Program-made: the position numbers and the translations under genes
Assembly (NCBI GenBank): GCA_023515795.1
Contig: JALGPX010000035.1
Coordinates: 1-64,000 of the forward strand
Direction: 5' to 3'
DNA: 64,000 nucleotides
Source: Amoeboaphelidium occidentale
Taxonomy: Eukaryota > Aphelidiomycota > Aphelidea
Notes under the pieces: generated by a model
Database searches by the model: none
Seen by the model: only the letters and a program-made list of their open reading frames with translations
Told to the model about the DNA's origin: nothing
Shown here: positions 49,163 to 60,125 of the stretch, one piece after another
How the letters are laid out: each line of letters begins with the position of its first letter
Numbering within the stretch: the first letter of the stretch is position 1

Positions 49163-50824
49163 TCATATTTTTATCTCTCGTAGAAGTAGAAGTAAGAGCG
49201 CTGATATGAAACCAACCAAACTTAAAACTATCATTGCTATAGGACCCAGTTCTTCTCCTTGCTCAGGACTACCACTAACTGGTGGAAAGATTAATTGATC
49301 AATCACAACAACAAATGGACATAGCATTGCGCCAACACGAGCAAACATAACACCAAGACCAACACCTGTTGCGCGTATTGATGTTGGATATACTTGTGCA
49401 GTCATCAAATAAACTGCAGAGAATGATAATACAATCCCGAACTCACCCATGAATGAAAGTATCAGGACTATTAATTTTGGTCCATCCAGAAATCTTATCA
49501 CAGACATTGTGATAAACATGAACGCTACAAACAGAAGTGAACCTACAAATGTCAGTTTCAACCCAAAAGTTTTTGTAGAAGGCACAAGGAGAAGCTGTCC
49601 AGGAATAGAAACTAAATTCAGCAATGCAGAAACAATGTAGACGTTTCCAGGTAAATGTGATGCATTCAATGATATGCCGTAATATATAAAAGCATTTGAA
49701 AACCACACAAATGCTAAAATCATCGTTGTAAGGAGTAAAGGCGGAGTGAATAACGGTAAAAATGGCTGTATGAAGGAGAGATATCGCAAAGTGGATTCTC
49801 TTGGCTCAGCATTGTAAGATCCATGAGTTCTGACAGAGTAATTAGGCAAAGGATATATCCAGCCGGAACGAGAATGATAATTTTTGATTAATGTAAGGAC
49901 ACCATCGAACTTTTCTGCACATTCAACATTGCCACTATCAATCTGTTCCAAAAGCCACTTAGGGCTCTCAGGAACGTACACAACGACAAGAACCATCACT
50001 GCAATCGTAACAAGGATGACAACAGACAGTAAATATCTCCAATAAGGAACCAGAAAAGCAAGCAGAGATAGAACAATGCCACCAAAAGACCACATTAATT
50101 GAAACAATGCAGAGCCGCGAGTTTGAGAACGAGTGAATGTATCCGAGGTAGAATAAAAAGATTCTGCAGTTGGCTGCCTACTTCGACGCAAGGCTATGTC
50201 ACTAGCGGTATCGCTTTCATTCTTTTTATCAAAACTCAAGCTATGATCCAGATCACTGTCAGAATCTTCACAAAGATCTGAAGCTCTGGAGCGTATACTG
50301 CCCAAGTCCGGCTGACAAAAGAACAGCATCCACTCGACGCCCCAAACGTATGAAATGACACCATTTGCACCAACAGAGAATCCTTTAAAGAATCGCGAAA
50401 CAACCAACATTGTGAAGCTAACGGAAAGCATCTCAGCTACGGAGGCTACGAGCAACAGTGTACAGCTTCCAATGAAAGCCTTCTTACGGCCAAACTTATT
50501 TGAAACTAAGGAAGGGATCAGCATTGAACCGAAAAGCCATCCCAAAAACACCACCGTGACGAGTGAAGCCAATTGAACTGAACTTAAAAGATTCTTCTTA
50601 TCCACATTCTCCAGAGGTTCCGATATCAAACCACCGGTGCCATAGAATGATCCTTGGATGGTGTTCTCAAGCGAAAGACCTTCTCCTGTAGGCGCAAATA
50701 TAAAAACACTATTCAGAATCTGCAGGGCTCCCATAAACCATATCAGACTTGTAACTACAACAGCCAATGAAGGAAAAGGGTCAAGTTGAAGCACTTCTGT
50801 AAGTAACTTTGTGCCGGTGTTCAT
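49163..50824 (-). CDS. MFS transporter, SLC22/organic-ion or sugar-porter type
   Basis: 553 aa, intronless, about 12 membrane spans. MFS motifs are visible: loop 2-3 SNKFGRKKAFIGSCTLLL, FFKGFSVGANGVISYVWGVEW, PESPKWLLEQ after TM6, and IRATGVGLGVMFARVGAMLCP near TM11, a pattern typical of the SLC22/SV2 and sugar-porter branch. A long hydrophilic insert (about residues 175-235, Ser/Asp-rich) lies between TM4/5 and TM6/7. The extracellular loop after TM1 is about 50 residues, as in SLC22. Substrate cannot be told from the sequence. ATG 50824 is upstream of the first membrane span. Confidence 0.82.
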   Translation of the reverse strand: MNTGTKLLTEVLQLDPFPSLAVVVTSLIWFMGALQILNSVFIFAPTGEGLSLENTIQGSFYGTGGLISEPLENVDKKNLLSSVQLASLVTVVFLGWLFGSMLIPSLVSNKFGRKKAFIGSCTLLLVASVAEMLSVSFTMLVVSRFFKGFSVGANGVISYVWGVEWMLFFCQPDLGSIRSRASDLCEDSDSDLDHSLSFDKKNESDTASDIALRRSRQPTAESFYSTSDTFTRSQTRGSALFQLMWSFGGIVLSLLAFLVPYWRYLLSVVILVTIAVMVLVVVYVPESPKWLLEQIDSGNVECAEKFDGVLTLIKNYHSRSGWIYPLPNYSVRTHGSYNAEPRESTLRYLSFIQPFLPLFTPPLLLTTMILAFVWFSNAFIYYGISLNASHLPGNVYIVSALLNLVSIPGQLLLVPSTKTFGLKLTFVGSLLFVAFMFITMSVIRFLDGPKLIVLILSFMGEFGIVLSFSAVYLMTAQVYPTSIRATGVGLGVMFARVGAMLCPFVVVIDQLIFPPVSGSPEQGEELGPIAMIVLSLVGFISALLLLLLREIKI

Positions 50825-51034
50825 TGTGCGCTCAAAAACGGTTGAAGCTGATGATTGGTTGGATGGATTGAACCATCAAATGCCAGGCTTATTAGCGACT
50901 TAGTGAAAGCCCAGCGCATCCTTGTAACAACTCGCCTTTACATACGTTCGCATTGGGCGCAGCTGTTTGTATTCGCGTTCGCTTCACTTGTTGGATCTGT
51001 GCATCGTTTTGATCTTGTTTCAAGTCTTACTAGA

Positions 51035-54000
51035 ATGTCTGAGGAGCAAGTTCAGTTTCCATCGCTAACTCTTTTGAGAGATAAAGCGATCGAAAGAAAG
51101 GAACAGGCACTAATGGAAGAAGAAAAGAACAAAGCGGAGGGGAATACTTCAAAGAGAAGAGTAAGATCTATATGATAATTATGATGATCATGATCTAACT
51201 TTGCTTTACTATCATGTGTAGAGTTTGGTACTTGATACACTCTCGAATAAGTCTGCTTTAGGATCTCCCAATAAGAGTCCTGAAGGATTGACCATCACTC
51301 CGAGCACTGGATACAATGCTGCTGCTGTACAAAAAGGTGGAAGTCAAGGAGTTGATTCTCCAATACTTTCAAAGTTACCTGCAAGTCCTTCAAGTTCTCA
51401 TGATCACGAATACTCAAGTAAAAAGTCTTCACTGGGTCAATATGAGCTTGGATCTCCTCCTGGAGCTGATGCACCAACTGATGATCAAGGCTTATCGCCA
51501 AACGTTGATGTTGGTCAAGATGATTTGGACGGATTAGATGATATCCAAAGGACCTCTACGTTGACGCATTTGACTTCAAAGAGACCAAGATTGAATAAGC
51601 GTCAACAGCCTACGAAGAATCCTGTTCGTGAATTGGCTAAAGTTCAGAATGATCATTTGGCTGCTACAGGAAAAGCTTCTTCTGCATCAACGGATGACGA
51701 TAAGAATGAAGAGCAAAAGGCCAATGCCACTAATGCTAAAGGATTCNNNNNNNNNNNNNNNNNGTTCAGAATGATCATTTGGCTGCTGCAGGAAAAGCTT
51801 CTTCTGCATCAACGGATGACGATAAGAATGAAGAGCAAAAGGCCAATGCCACTAATGCTAAAGGATTTAAATTGCCGGGTATTCCTATGGGTGGCTTTGG
51901 GTTGCGTAAAGCTAATGCATCGGTTGGGGGTAAGGAAGAAGTCCAAACTAAAGACGTTGATACTAAACCTAAATTGAAGCCAACAAGCAGCGAAAGCTCG
52001 CAGAAACCAGAGGATACTGCGGCGTCTACTGTTGATTTCAAAGTCAAGTTACGCTCTTCAAATCCTGCACCTTCCTCTGAAAAGAGTTCTACAACACCAG
52101 AACCTGTATTTGCAGGTGTTCAATTAAAATCTGCTTCAAAAGCCTCTCAGCAACCTGAAGTCAAATCAAATGATACGACACAGACTGAGCCTGTCTTCAA
52201 AGGTGTACAGTTGAGATCTGTCGGAAGACCAGACGTTGCAAAAGAAGAACCAGCAAAATCGCCTGTAAAGGAGGAAGCTCCAAAGTTTGGACTACCATCA
52301 AAGCTTAAATCAGACCAAGATGGTGTTAAACCAACATCCAAAGAGCCTGCACCAAAGTCTCCTGTCTCAGATGAAACTCCAAAATCTCCTGTCAAAGAAG
52401 AGGCTTCGAAGTTCGGTTTGGCGTCAAAAGTTACAGAGAGCAAAGATACTGCAAGAAGCGAAACTCCAAAGTCTACTATTAAAGAAGAGGTTCCTAAATT
52501 CGGTTTACCGTCTAAAATTGTCACAAATGATTCTGGTCCAAAGTCTCCTTTGAAAGTCAGCGAACCACCATCGCCCGTGAAACAAGATTCTGCTAAAGAT
52601 GTCGAAAAGAACATTGTTACGAAAACTAGCACTTCAAAGGAGCCTTCGCCTGTGTCACCTTCTGGATTAACAAGCAAATTGGCCATGTTTGAGAAGAAAA
52701 CCGAAGACAAGCCAAAAGAAAGTGAGCCTGTCAAATCTCCTGGAGTGCAATCTTCGATTAAAGACAGAATGTCTGCTTTTGATAACGCAGCTTCGAGTAA
52801 AACGGCTGATAAGAAATCAACAGCATCTCCATACAGTTTCAGTTTGAAACCTGTAGCAAAAGCAGAGGAAAGACCAGTGTTGAGTAAGCCAGGCAGCTTT
52901 AAGAACGAAAACTCTGGAGCTTTGCCTGAATTCCAGCAGATGAGAAACAAGTTGAGATCAATGAAGTCTAGTAAGGACAATCTTTCTGTTGGATCTGCTT
53001 CAGATAAATCTGCAAAAGATGAACCCAACATGCCTGAGTTTGTTGGTGCTAGAAAATCTCTAAAAGATGTTAATCAATCTACCAGCAACACCAACTTAAA
53101 CTCAGTTCTGGCCAAGAAAACTAGCGACGGTTCATTGAGAGGATCTAGATCTAGTATCAGCACATCTACGTCAAACTTGAGCCCTAGAACTCAAAATCCT
53201 TCATCAACGAATCTTGCTAGGATGGATAGCCAGAATAACGATGTGCAATCTGACTATTCTGCTTTGAAATCACGCTTGAAGCCCAGTGGAAACGCATCAT
53301 GGAATGACAAAACTCATTCAGATAATTCTACAACAAGGCCTCAATATGGTTTTACTTCCACGAATGCAACTTTAAGATCTCAACCGCAGAATACTCCAAC
53401 AAAAACGGAAACTTCATTAAAGATCAAAACTGTCGACACAAATGCAATCCTTGTTAAATCTGAACAGGAAAAGGCCGAGAAGTTCCAAAATCTTGAGTCG
53501 AGTTTATCTAAACAGACTACTTCGACAGCTGCAAACGCGTTCAACACACAACTGAAAACGGTGAAGAACGATCAATTTGTAAACAAGGCTGGTGGAGCAG
53601 TAAGACCAAAAGAAACACTATTGTGGAATTTGAAAGGCAAAAGGCGCGCTGTTGTAAGAAAAGTTCCTGTTTCGTTTGCGTCTTTGAACTTAACGGATGC
53701 TTTCATCATGGATATTCCTCCTGTAGATAATGGCGCTCCCGCTCAGAAGGATGGTTTTGTTGATCCTGAAGATAAGCAACCATTTAGAAACTTGTATGTG
53801 TTCACAGGAGAAAAGACGCCAAAGGTCAGAAGATCTAGAGCTATTGAAATAGCGAATATGATGAAAGACTTGGATTACTCTGGAAAAGCTGAAATCGTTC
53901 TCATTGACATTGACAATCCAAAATCAAAGGTCATCTTGGAGAAGGAGTTATTATTCTGGAATCAGATACTTGGCAAGACTTCTACGCGTTCAGAGATATC

Positions 54001-56203
54001 TGATAAGTTGGCGGCTGTTCCAATCCAGGATGCTCAAAGTGATGCTGAATATGATAAGGAGTTGGATGAGAGCATTAACCTAAAAGAATTCCCATCAAAC
54101 AAAACAATAGCGTCAGCATCAAAAGATCTTAAACGTGCGCTAATGAACACCACTAGCTGTTGTGTGCTGGACGCTAAAAGTGAAGTTTATGTTTGGGCAG
54201 GAAAGAACTCCTCCGATTCCACGAGAGAATCTGCCATGTCTTACGCTCAAAACTTATCAAAAACGCGCAATATCGAACTGTTCCTTGAGGGAGAGAAGTT
54301 TGAAAGAATCGCTTTTAGGCTTAAATTTGAAGATTGGCCGCTAGGGAAAGAAATGAGTGTCTATAATGTTCTTGAGGTGAAGCAGGCTGGTAACATTAAA
54401 GCAAAAGATAAAGAATGGAAAGTTTATGATAGAGGATCAGACACGAAGAAAGTAGACAAGGTTGACATTCCAAAGATGTATGACAAGAGAACCTCGCCTG
54501 AAGTCTCGATCACCAAGAACACCGAAGCTTTGGATATTGATCCTGCTGAATTGATAAATCGTGACTGGGGCTTTGGAGCATTAAGATGTTGGGTTGTCTA
54601 TAATGAAGCTTCTGGTGCGACTGAGAAAGGAAACCCAAAGATTGTCTCAATTGGCCCAGATGCTCTTGCAAAGCTAGAAAGAAAGATATCTCCATCTGAA
54701 CCTTTGGTTTTCTATTCAAAGGAATGTTATATTTTCATGTATGAATACAAAGAACGCCCACCAAATATGGCTGACGCTGTTTTAGCAGAAAGACTTAAAA
54801 TCACTAAGGAAGAATTGTTCAACCAGATGAAAGACAACGTTCTACTTTATTTGTGGTCTGGCTCGGAATCTAGTGTCTCTGATCAAGGTATCATGGCTCA
54901 CACCGCTTTGGAAGTAGAGAAACATATCAAGCCTTTGAGGGCAGCTCCAAACGCTAAGCCTCGTCATATCCGTGTTCAAGAGAATAAGGAACCATTACAC
55001 TTTCTTAATGTTGTTAATGGTGGTAATGTTCCGCCTGATCAGCCCAAAAAGATTTACGACATGCTTCCAAAGAACGATAATCCTCCATCTGTAGGCCATA
55101 TTGTTAGAAAGGGATCAAAGGAAGCATTCTCTTCTGCAAAAACTGCTCTTTATCACATTTCTGGCGTCACCAAAGAAACAACTCATGTAGCACAACTTTC
55201 TTCTCTTGATGCTACTCTTATTAGTTCCGCTCACTCCTACGTTTTGTTGCAAGATAAAAACATTATGGTTTGGAAAGGAACAGGATCTTTCAAATGGGAA
55301 CAGGAAATGGCATCGAAGTTTGCAAAGGAAATCTTGGCAAAGGAGACAGGCTCTCGTAGTATTGAAGAATTTAATGAAAACTCAGAACCACAAAAATTTT
55401 GGAGTGCATTGAAAGGATCTCCTCAGAACAGAAGCTCTGAATCATTCTGGAAGACTAGGTCAACTCTCAGAGTAACTTTCGATTCCAAGTTTACTCTAGC
55501 TTCATCACAGTCTGCAGATTCTTCAGCTCCTTATGATGTTCGATTATGGAAGATCAACTATTTCTTGAATGGAAATCCTACAGCAACTGAATTTTCACCC
55601 TTCAGTACCACAGATTTAGACGAAGAAGGCGTATTCATTTTGGATGCTTACTTTGCAATCTTTGTATGGGTCGGTTGCAATGTTGGTAGAAACAAGTTGA
55701 AGGCTATCCAAGGTGAACCCGAGATGTTGAAAAAAGTTCCAGAGGAGAAAGTTGCTGGAAAAGGTCCTGCTTCAAGTTTCAAAGAAATGGTATTGGCAAT
55801 TGAGACTGCACAAAGATACGCGGATTATATCAACGAGAGGGAGAACCAGAGAATATCTCGTAACGATGTTTATGTTTTACAGTCTGGAAAAGAGACACCG
55901 CTATTCAAAAGTCAATTCCCTGCTTGGGAGGAAAGATCAAGCGGTGAAGATGACGGCTGGCCTTCAAACATTCAAGTTGACAAAGCTGCTTATCTGATTG
56001 ATGGCATAAAGTATCCATTGGACAAATTGAAAACTTATGCTACTGAACGTCAAAACTTGCCTTTTGGTTTGGACCTGGAGAAGCTAGAAAAGTATTTGTC
56101 ACAAGAAGATTTCCAGAAAGTATTCAAAATGGACACAAAAGTCTTCAACGAAATGCCCCAGTGGAAGCAAATTGATACTAAGAAGAGAGTTGGCCTCTTT
56201 TAG
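51035..56203 (+). CDS. Villin/supervillin-like actin-binding protein with headpiece
   Basis: Merging the duplicate flanks at the N gap gives join(51035..51160,51222..51746,51869..56203), 1661 aa; the intron (51161..51221) is 61 nt. Residues 1-780 are disordered, Lys/Ser/Pro-rich, with three diverged KSPVKEExxKFGLxSK repeats and several FxGVQL(K/R)S motifs. From about 785 follow gelsolin-like domains (LNLTDAFIMDI, LYVFTGEKTPKVRRSRAIEI, CCVLDAKSEVYVWAGKNS, DNVLLYLWSGSESS, VFILDAYFAIFVWVGCNVG). The last 63 residues form a villin headpiece (YPLDKLKTYATE, LEKYLSQEDFQKVF, PQWKQIDTKKRVGLF). Expected to bundle or link F-actin to membrane. The layout resembles villidin/supervillin more than short villins. 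Confidence 0.88.
51642..51868. repeat. 105-bp flank duplication around a 17-N gap (assembly artefact)
   Basis: 51642..51746 and 51764..51868 are 105-bp copies differing at two visible bases (GCTACAGG/GCTGCAGG and the last base), with 17 N between. The extra 122 bp break the frame of the villin-like gene artificially. Confidence 0.93.
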
Positions 56204-56388
56204 TTTCAGAATAGAATCTTTATCGTTGATAAATAAGTTCGTCTTGCGGCAACCTGAATCCTGATTGAGTTTGTAACAGCTTCCGTGAAGTATATTAAGA
56301 CAAGCACTACTACTTTCTATGCGCGTACACTTCTGCAGAAATTAACACAAGATTAGCTGCCTCGTGTGACATCCTCTTTCTTTCAACA

Positions 56389-57694
56389 ATGATCAAATCT
56401 GCAATCAAATGTAACCGTCCAATTGTGACACAATAATTCTGTAGTCAAGAAAATCAATGTGAAGAATCCCGTGGTGGAAATGGATGGCGATGAAATGACT
56501 CGCATTATCTGGGCAAAGATCAAAGAGAGTCTTATCGTTCCTTACTTGAATTTGGACATAAAATACTTTGATCTTGGGCTACCAAACAGAGACCTGACTG
56601 AAGACCGTGTGACTGTTGAGGCAGCTGAGGCAACGCTCAAGTACAACGTTGCAATTAAGTGCGCTACTATTACTCCTGATGAGCAGCGTGTCGAAGAGTT
56701 CAAGTTGAAGAGAATGTACAGATCTCCCAATGGCACTATTCGTAATATTCTCAATGGCACTGTGTTTCGTGAGCCGATTATCATTCCGCGTATTCCAAAG
56801 TTAGTGCCTGGCTGGACTCAACCGATTGTTATTGGGAGACATGCTTACGGAGATCAGTACAGAGCTACTGACTTCTTGGTCGAAGGCCCTGGAAAGTTTG
56901 AACTTGTTTTCACGCCATCAGATGGTAAGCCAAAGAAGTCCTTTGTCGTACACGAGTTTGATGGTGCCGGTGTTGCCATGGGAATGTTTAATGTTGATAA
57001 GAGCATTGAAGGTTTCGCTCATTCTTGTTTCCAAGTTGCGCTGGCAAAGAAGTATCCTTTGTACTTGAGCACAAAGAACACGATATTGAAGGTTTACGAT
57101 GGAAGATTTAAGGATATTTTCCAGGGGATTTATGATGCTCAATATAAGTCGAAGTTTGAAGAAAAAGGAATCTGGTATGAACACAGATTAATCGATGATA
57201 TGGTTGCGCAGTGTTTGAAAAGTTCTGGTGGCTTCGTCTGGGCTTGCAAGAATTATGATGGTGATGTCCAGTCTGATATTTTGGCTCAAGGCTTTGGCTC
57301 TTTAGGTTTAATGACTTCCACGTTGATTACTCCTGATGGCAAGACTCTTGAGTCTGAGGCTGCTCATGGTACTGTTACTCGTCATTACAGACAATATCAA
57401 CAAGGTAAAGCTACATCAACAAACTCTATTGCTTCTATTTTTGCATGGACCCGTGGTCTTCAGCATCGTGCAAAGCTGGATGGAAATCCTGAATTGAGCT
57501 TGTTTTGTGATACCCTGGAGAGAGCATGTTTTGATGTTGTCAATACTGACGGTAAAATGACCAAAGATTTGGCTCTGGCTATTCACGGTAAGAACTTGAA
57601 AGAAGAGCATTATTTGGAGACACAGGAGTTTATTGAGGCTGTTCGCACCAAACTTGATGAATTGCTGCAAAAGAGTCAATTAAACAGACTCTAA
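56389..57694 (+). CDS. IDP: NADP-dependent isocitrate dehydrogenase
   Basis: Oxidative decarboxylation of isocitrate to 2-oxoglutarate with NADPH formation. CDS join(56389..56410,56445..57694), 423 aa; the 34-nt intron separates MIKSAIK from [20 protein letters not shown]. Eukaryotic dimeric NADP-IDH motifs: [80 protein letters not shown], and the nucleotide-binding [15 protein letters not shown]. The short basic N-terminus is not a convincing presequence, so a cytosolic form is favoured. The 3' end converges on the LIM-SH3 gene 13 bp away. Confidence 0.96.
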
Positions 57695-57707
57695 TCATTT
57701 GAATATA

Positions 57708-58511
57708 TTAAGCCTTAGTACAGTATGGCTCTGGAAACAATCCAGCCTGTCCTGTCTTTTGATTTGTGCCAAAACACCAACCTTCACTAACAACTTGAGC
57801 ATCAACTATTATGTCTCCAACGTGGAACTTCAATTCATCTTCAGCATCAGGCTGATAATCATACAAGGCTTTGTATGTTGTGCCTGTTCCTTGATCAGGA
57901 ATAACAACAACTGGTGCTTCTTGGACGGTGAATGAAGCTTCTTGCGGAACAGCCTGTTTCACGACAGCAACAGAATCTTGCATAACACTTGCATCAACAC
58001 CAGCAGATACTTCTGGTTCTACTCGAGCAGGAGCTGCAGCTGCAGCTACAGGAGCAATGCCAGGTATCACTGCGATACCTCTAGTTGAGACAGGAGTAGG
58101 AACGTAACTTGTATGCTCATTCTGAGCCTGATTGTATTTCACTTGACTTTGCTGTTGACTGTTTCTCATCATCATTTTCAGTTGTGGTGCGTCTAGACCA
58201 GCCTGAGAAAATGTTCCAGCATCACCCTTCATCTTTTCAAATTCAGCTCTATACTGAACATTTGACACCATAGAAGACACGTTCTTGAGACGTTGACTCT
58301 CCATTGTATCAGCAACTGGCCTTGCCTTATCCTTTGGCAAATGAGCTTTGCAATAAGGCTTCTTGTTGTGGGATTGATAAGTCTTCAAATTCAACACAAC
58401 TGAGCATTCAGTGCATTTGAAACAGAGTTTATGAAATGTCTGACTGATGGCTTGAAATTTGTCAGTTGGATAAACCATCTTACCGCACGTAGCACAATTT
58501 GGAGAACTCAT
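57708..58511 (-). CDS. LASP-like LIM and SH3 protein
   Basis: 267 aa, intronless. An N-terminal LIM zinc-finger pair (residues 6-57: CATCGKMVYPTDK, FHKLCFKCTECSVVL, KPYCKAH), then a nebulin-like repeat (VSNVQYRAEFEKMKGDAG) and possibly a second weaker one (QSQVKYNQAQNEH), an Ala/Val/Pro-rich linker, and a C-terminal SH3 domain (YKALYDYQPDAEDELKFHVGD, GWCFGTNQKTGQAGLFPEPY). This LIM-nebulin-SH3 order is that of LASP, an actin-bound scaffold at focal adhesions and filopodia in animals. The nebulin assignment is weaker than LIM and SH3. It is divergent from nothing; its 5' neighbour is the I-BAR gene in the same orientation. Confidence 0.85.
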   Translation of the reverse strand: MSSPNCATCGKMVYPTDKFQAISQTFHKLCFKCTECSVVLNLKTYQSHNKKPYCKAHLPKDKARPVADTMESQRLKNVSSMVSNVQYRAEFEKMKGDAGTFSQAGLDAPQLKMMMRNSQQQSQVKYNQAQNEHTSYVPTPVSTRGIAVIPGIAPVAAAAAPARVEPEVSAGVDASVMQDSVAVVKQAVPQEASFTVQEAPVVVIPDQGTGTTYKALYDYQPDAEDELKFHVGDIIVDAQVVSEGWCFGTNQKTGQAGLFPEPYCTKA

Positions 58512-58651
58512 TGGAGCGCGTTATAAATCAACTTGAAGAATGAATAGATTTGCTCATACACTTAATATGACCTCTGACACTCCAATCAGAGTTGATACCG
58601 TCAACTTTGTTCAATAAAAATGCAAAGTTATAGAATTCCTTTAATATTTAA

Positions 58652-59903
58652 TTACTCAGAAGTGTACTTTGCTGTAAATGAGACCGGAATCCAACCACTC
58701 TTACCAATAGAACTGTGAGAATCGCGATGGCAAGCATACAACCAATTTTCTTGTCTTTGCTTGACAATCAACACATCATGCTTTCTAAATGACAATTCTC
58801 TTTCTGTTCTAGCATTAAAATCATGGATGGCGATAACAAGATCAAGTTCTTGGGTGTGTTGATGGTTTATAACAGGAGCTTCGTAATGTTGTTCTTCTTC
58901 ATATTGTTGTTGCTGATCGGTTTCTTCGTCAATAACAGAACGTTGAGACATGCTCAACTTTCTCAACGATTCATGCACAGAGATTTCAGAGGGACTAACG
59001 GGTGGAGTAACTGGACGGTGAACAGATGCACCTGAAACAGAGTTGATTGTCAACTTTCTGCCAACTAGAGGAGGAGCTGGAGCATTAGAAGCCGAAGTGG
59101 CTACATTCTCCTTTGAAACATCAGCAGCATTGCTTGCAGACGCGGCAGCATTTTCAGTTGTTCCCAGAAACTTATCAATGACTTTCTTCTTCTCGTTCGC
59201 ATCTAACTGACGGTCACAAGGAGCAAAAGCTTGACAAATCAAATCTTCAGTAACGCTTCGACTAAGCAAAGCAACGCCAGAATAGAATTCGTATTCACTC
59301 TTCAAAAGCTGCGCCAACTTCTGAACCAAAAACGTGAAGTTTCTCTCTTCATCAGCCATCATCTTGTGAACTTGTTCTAGACGTGTCTTCTCTAATTCCT
59401 GTGCCTGTCTTTGCATGTCTTGCAAACTCTGCTGAAACGCAAACAAATTCTTCTTACGATCCTTCAGCATACGATTCTCAGTCTTTGTGATTTCATCCTG
59501 AATTTTACGCATAGTCTTATCAAACTGCTTTTCATTCTCATCAACTTTCTTTGAATGCTGCTGATAGTTTCTTTGCAAAGGCTGGTCGAAATCCTTCTGG
59601 AAGGACTCTGCCAAAGTTTCCATTTGTTTGGCGATCGCCCTGTGAAGCTCGGAAGCGGATTTGAGGCCAGAAGCTACAAACAAGTTATAAATATCACCAC
59701 TGAAATAGAGCTAATAGTTTACCTGATTGCTCTGAGCCTTTACACTTTGACAGCGATTCCAAAGACGCGCCAAACTCCACTGAAGCCTGGGACAATTCCA
59801 ATAGTTTCCTGTTGAACTTTGAAGCTGATTTCATTAATTCCGCATACGCATTAAGGGAGCCCTGGATGTCTGCTCTTGTTATTTGGTCCTGCTGTGTGGC
59901 CAT
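58652..59903 (-). CDS. I-BAR/BAR-like coiled-coil protein with C-terminal SH3
   Basis: 400 aa, complement(join(58652..59673,59723..59903)); 49-nt intron joining KGSEQS to ASGLKSASEL. Residues 10-215 form a long helical domain (FNRKLLELSQASVEFGASLE, HRAIAKQMETLAESFQKDF, ADEERNFTFLVQKLAQLLKSE) whose pattern resembles the IMD/I-BAR domain of IRSp53/BAIAP2 (its EERRRFCFLVEK helix). A Ser/Ala/Pro-rich linker follows, then SH3 (VIAIHDFNARTERELSFRK, SGWIPVSFTAKY). Such proteins bend the plasma membrane and recruit actin regulators. BAR subtype needs a profile search; SH3 is clear. Confidence 0.8.
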
Positions 59904-60125
59904 TCTGTGATTCGAAATGAAAAAATGCGGCGCAAAAGCCTCAAAAGTGAAAATTTCAGGGGCTCACAGTTTCAGCAGCAGATTGGAACGGTTGAGCCGC
60001 GGTTAGTGGTGGGGGTAGGGATAGGGTTAGTGCTGCCAAACGCGGAGTATCGAACCGATGGTTTTTTCTTTCTAAAATATTTTTTCTAGTGAGTCCTTGA
60101 GTTAAGCTTTGTGCAATCTACTTCA
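59904..60125. promoter_or_regulatory. Divergent promoter with telobox-like G-rich tract
   Basis: 222 bp between the I-BAR gene and the following plus-strand gene. At 60001-60032 lies a G-rich tract with GGGGGTAGGGATAGGG followed by TTAGTG, containing TAGGGTT (telobox, AACCCTA on the other strand) and enough G-runs to suggest a possible quadruplex. Confidence 0.5.

Noticed and set aside
52147-53031. 294-aa minus-strand open frame
   Set aside because: Antisense to the disordered Lys/Ser-rich part of the villin-like protein; a composition artefact.
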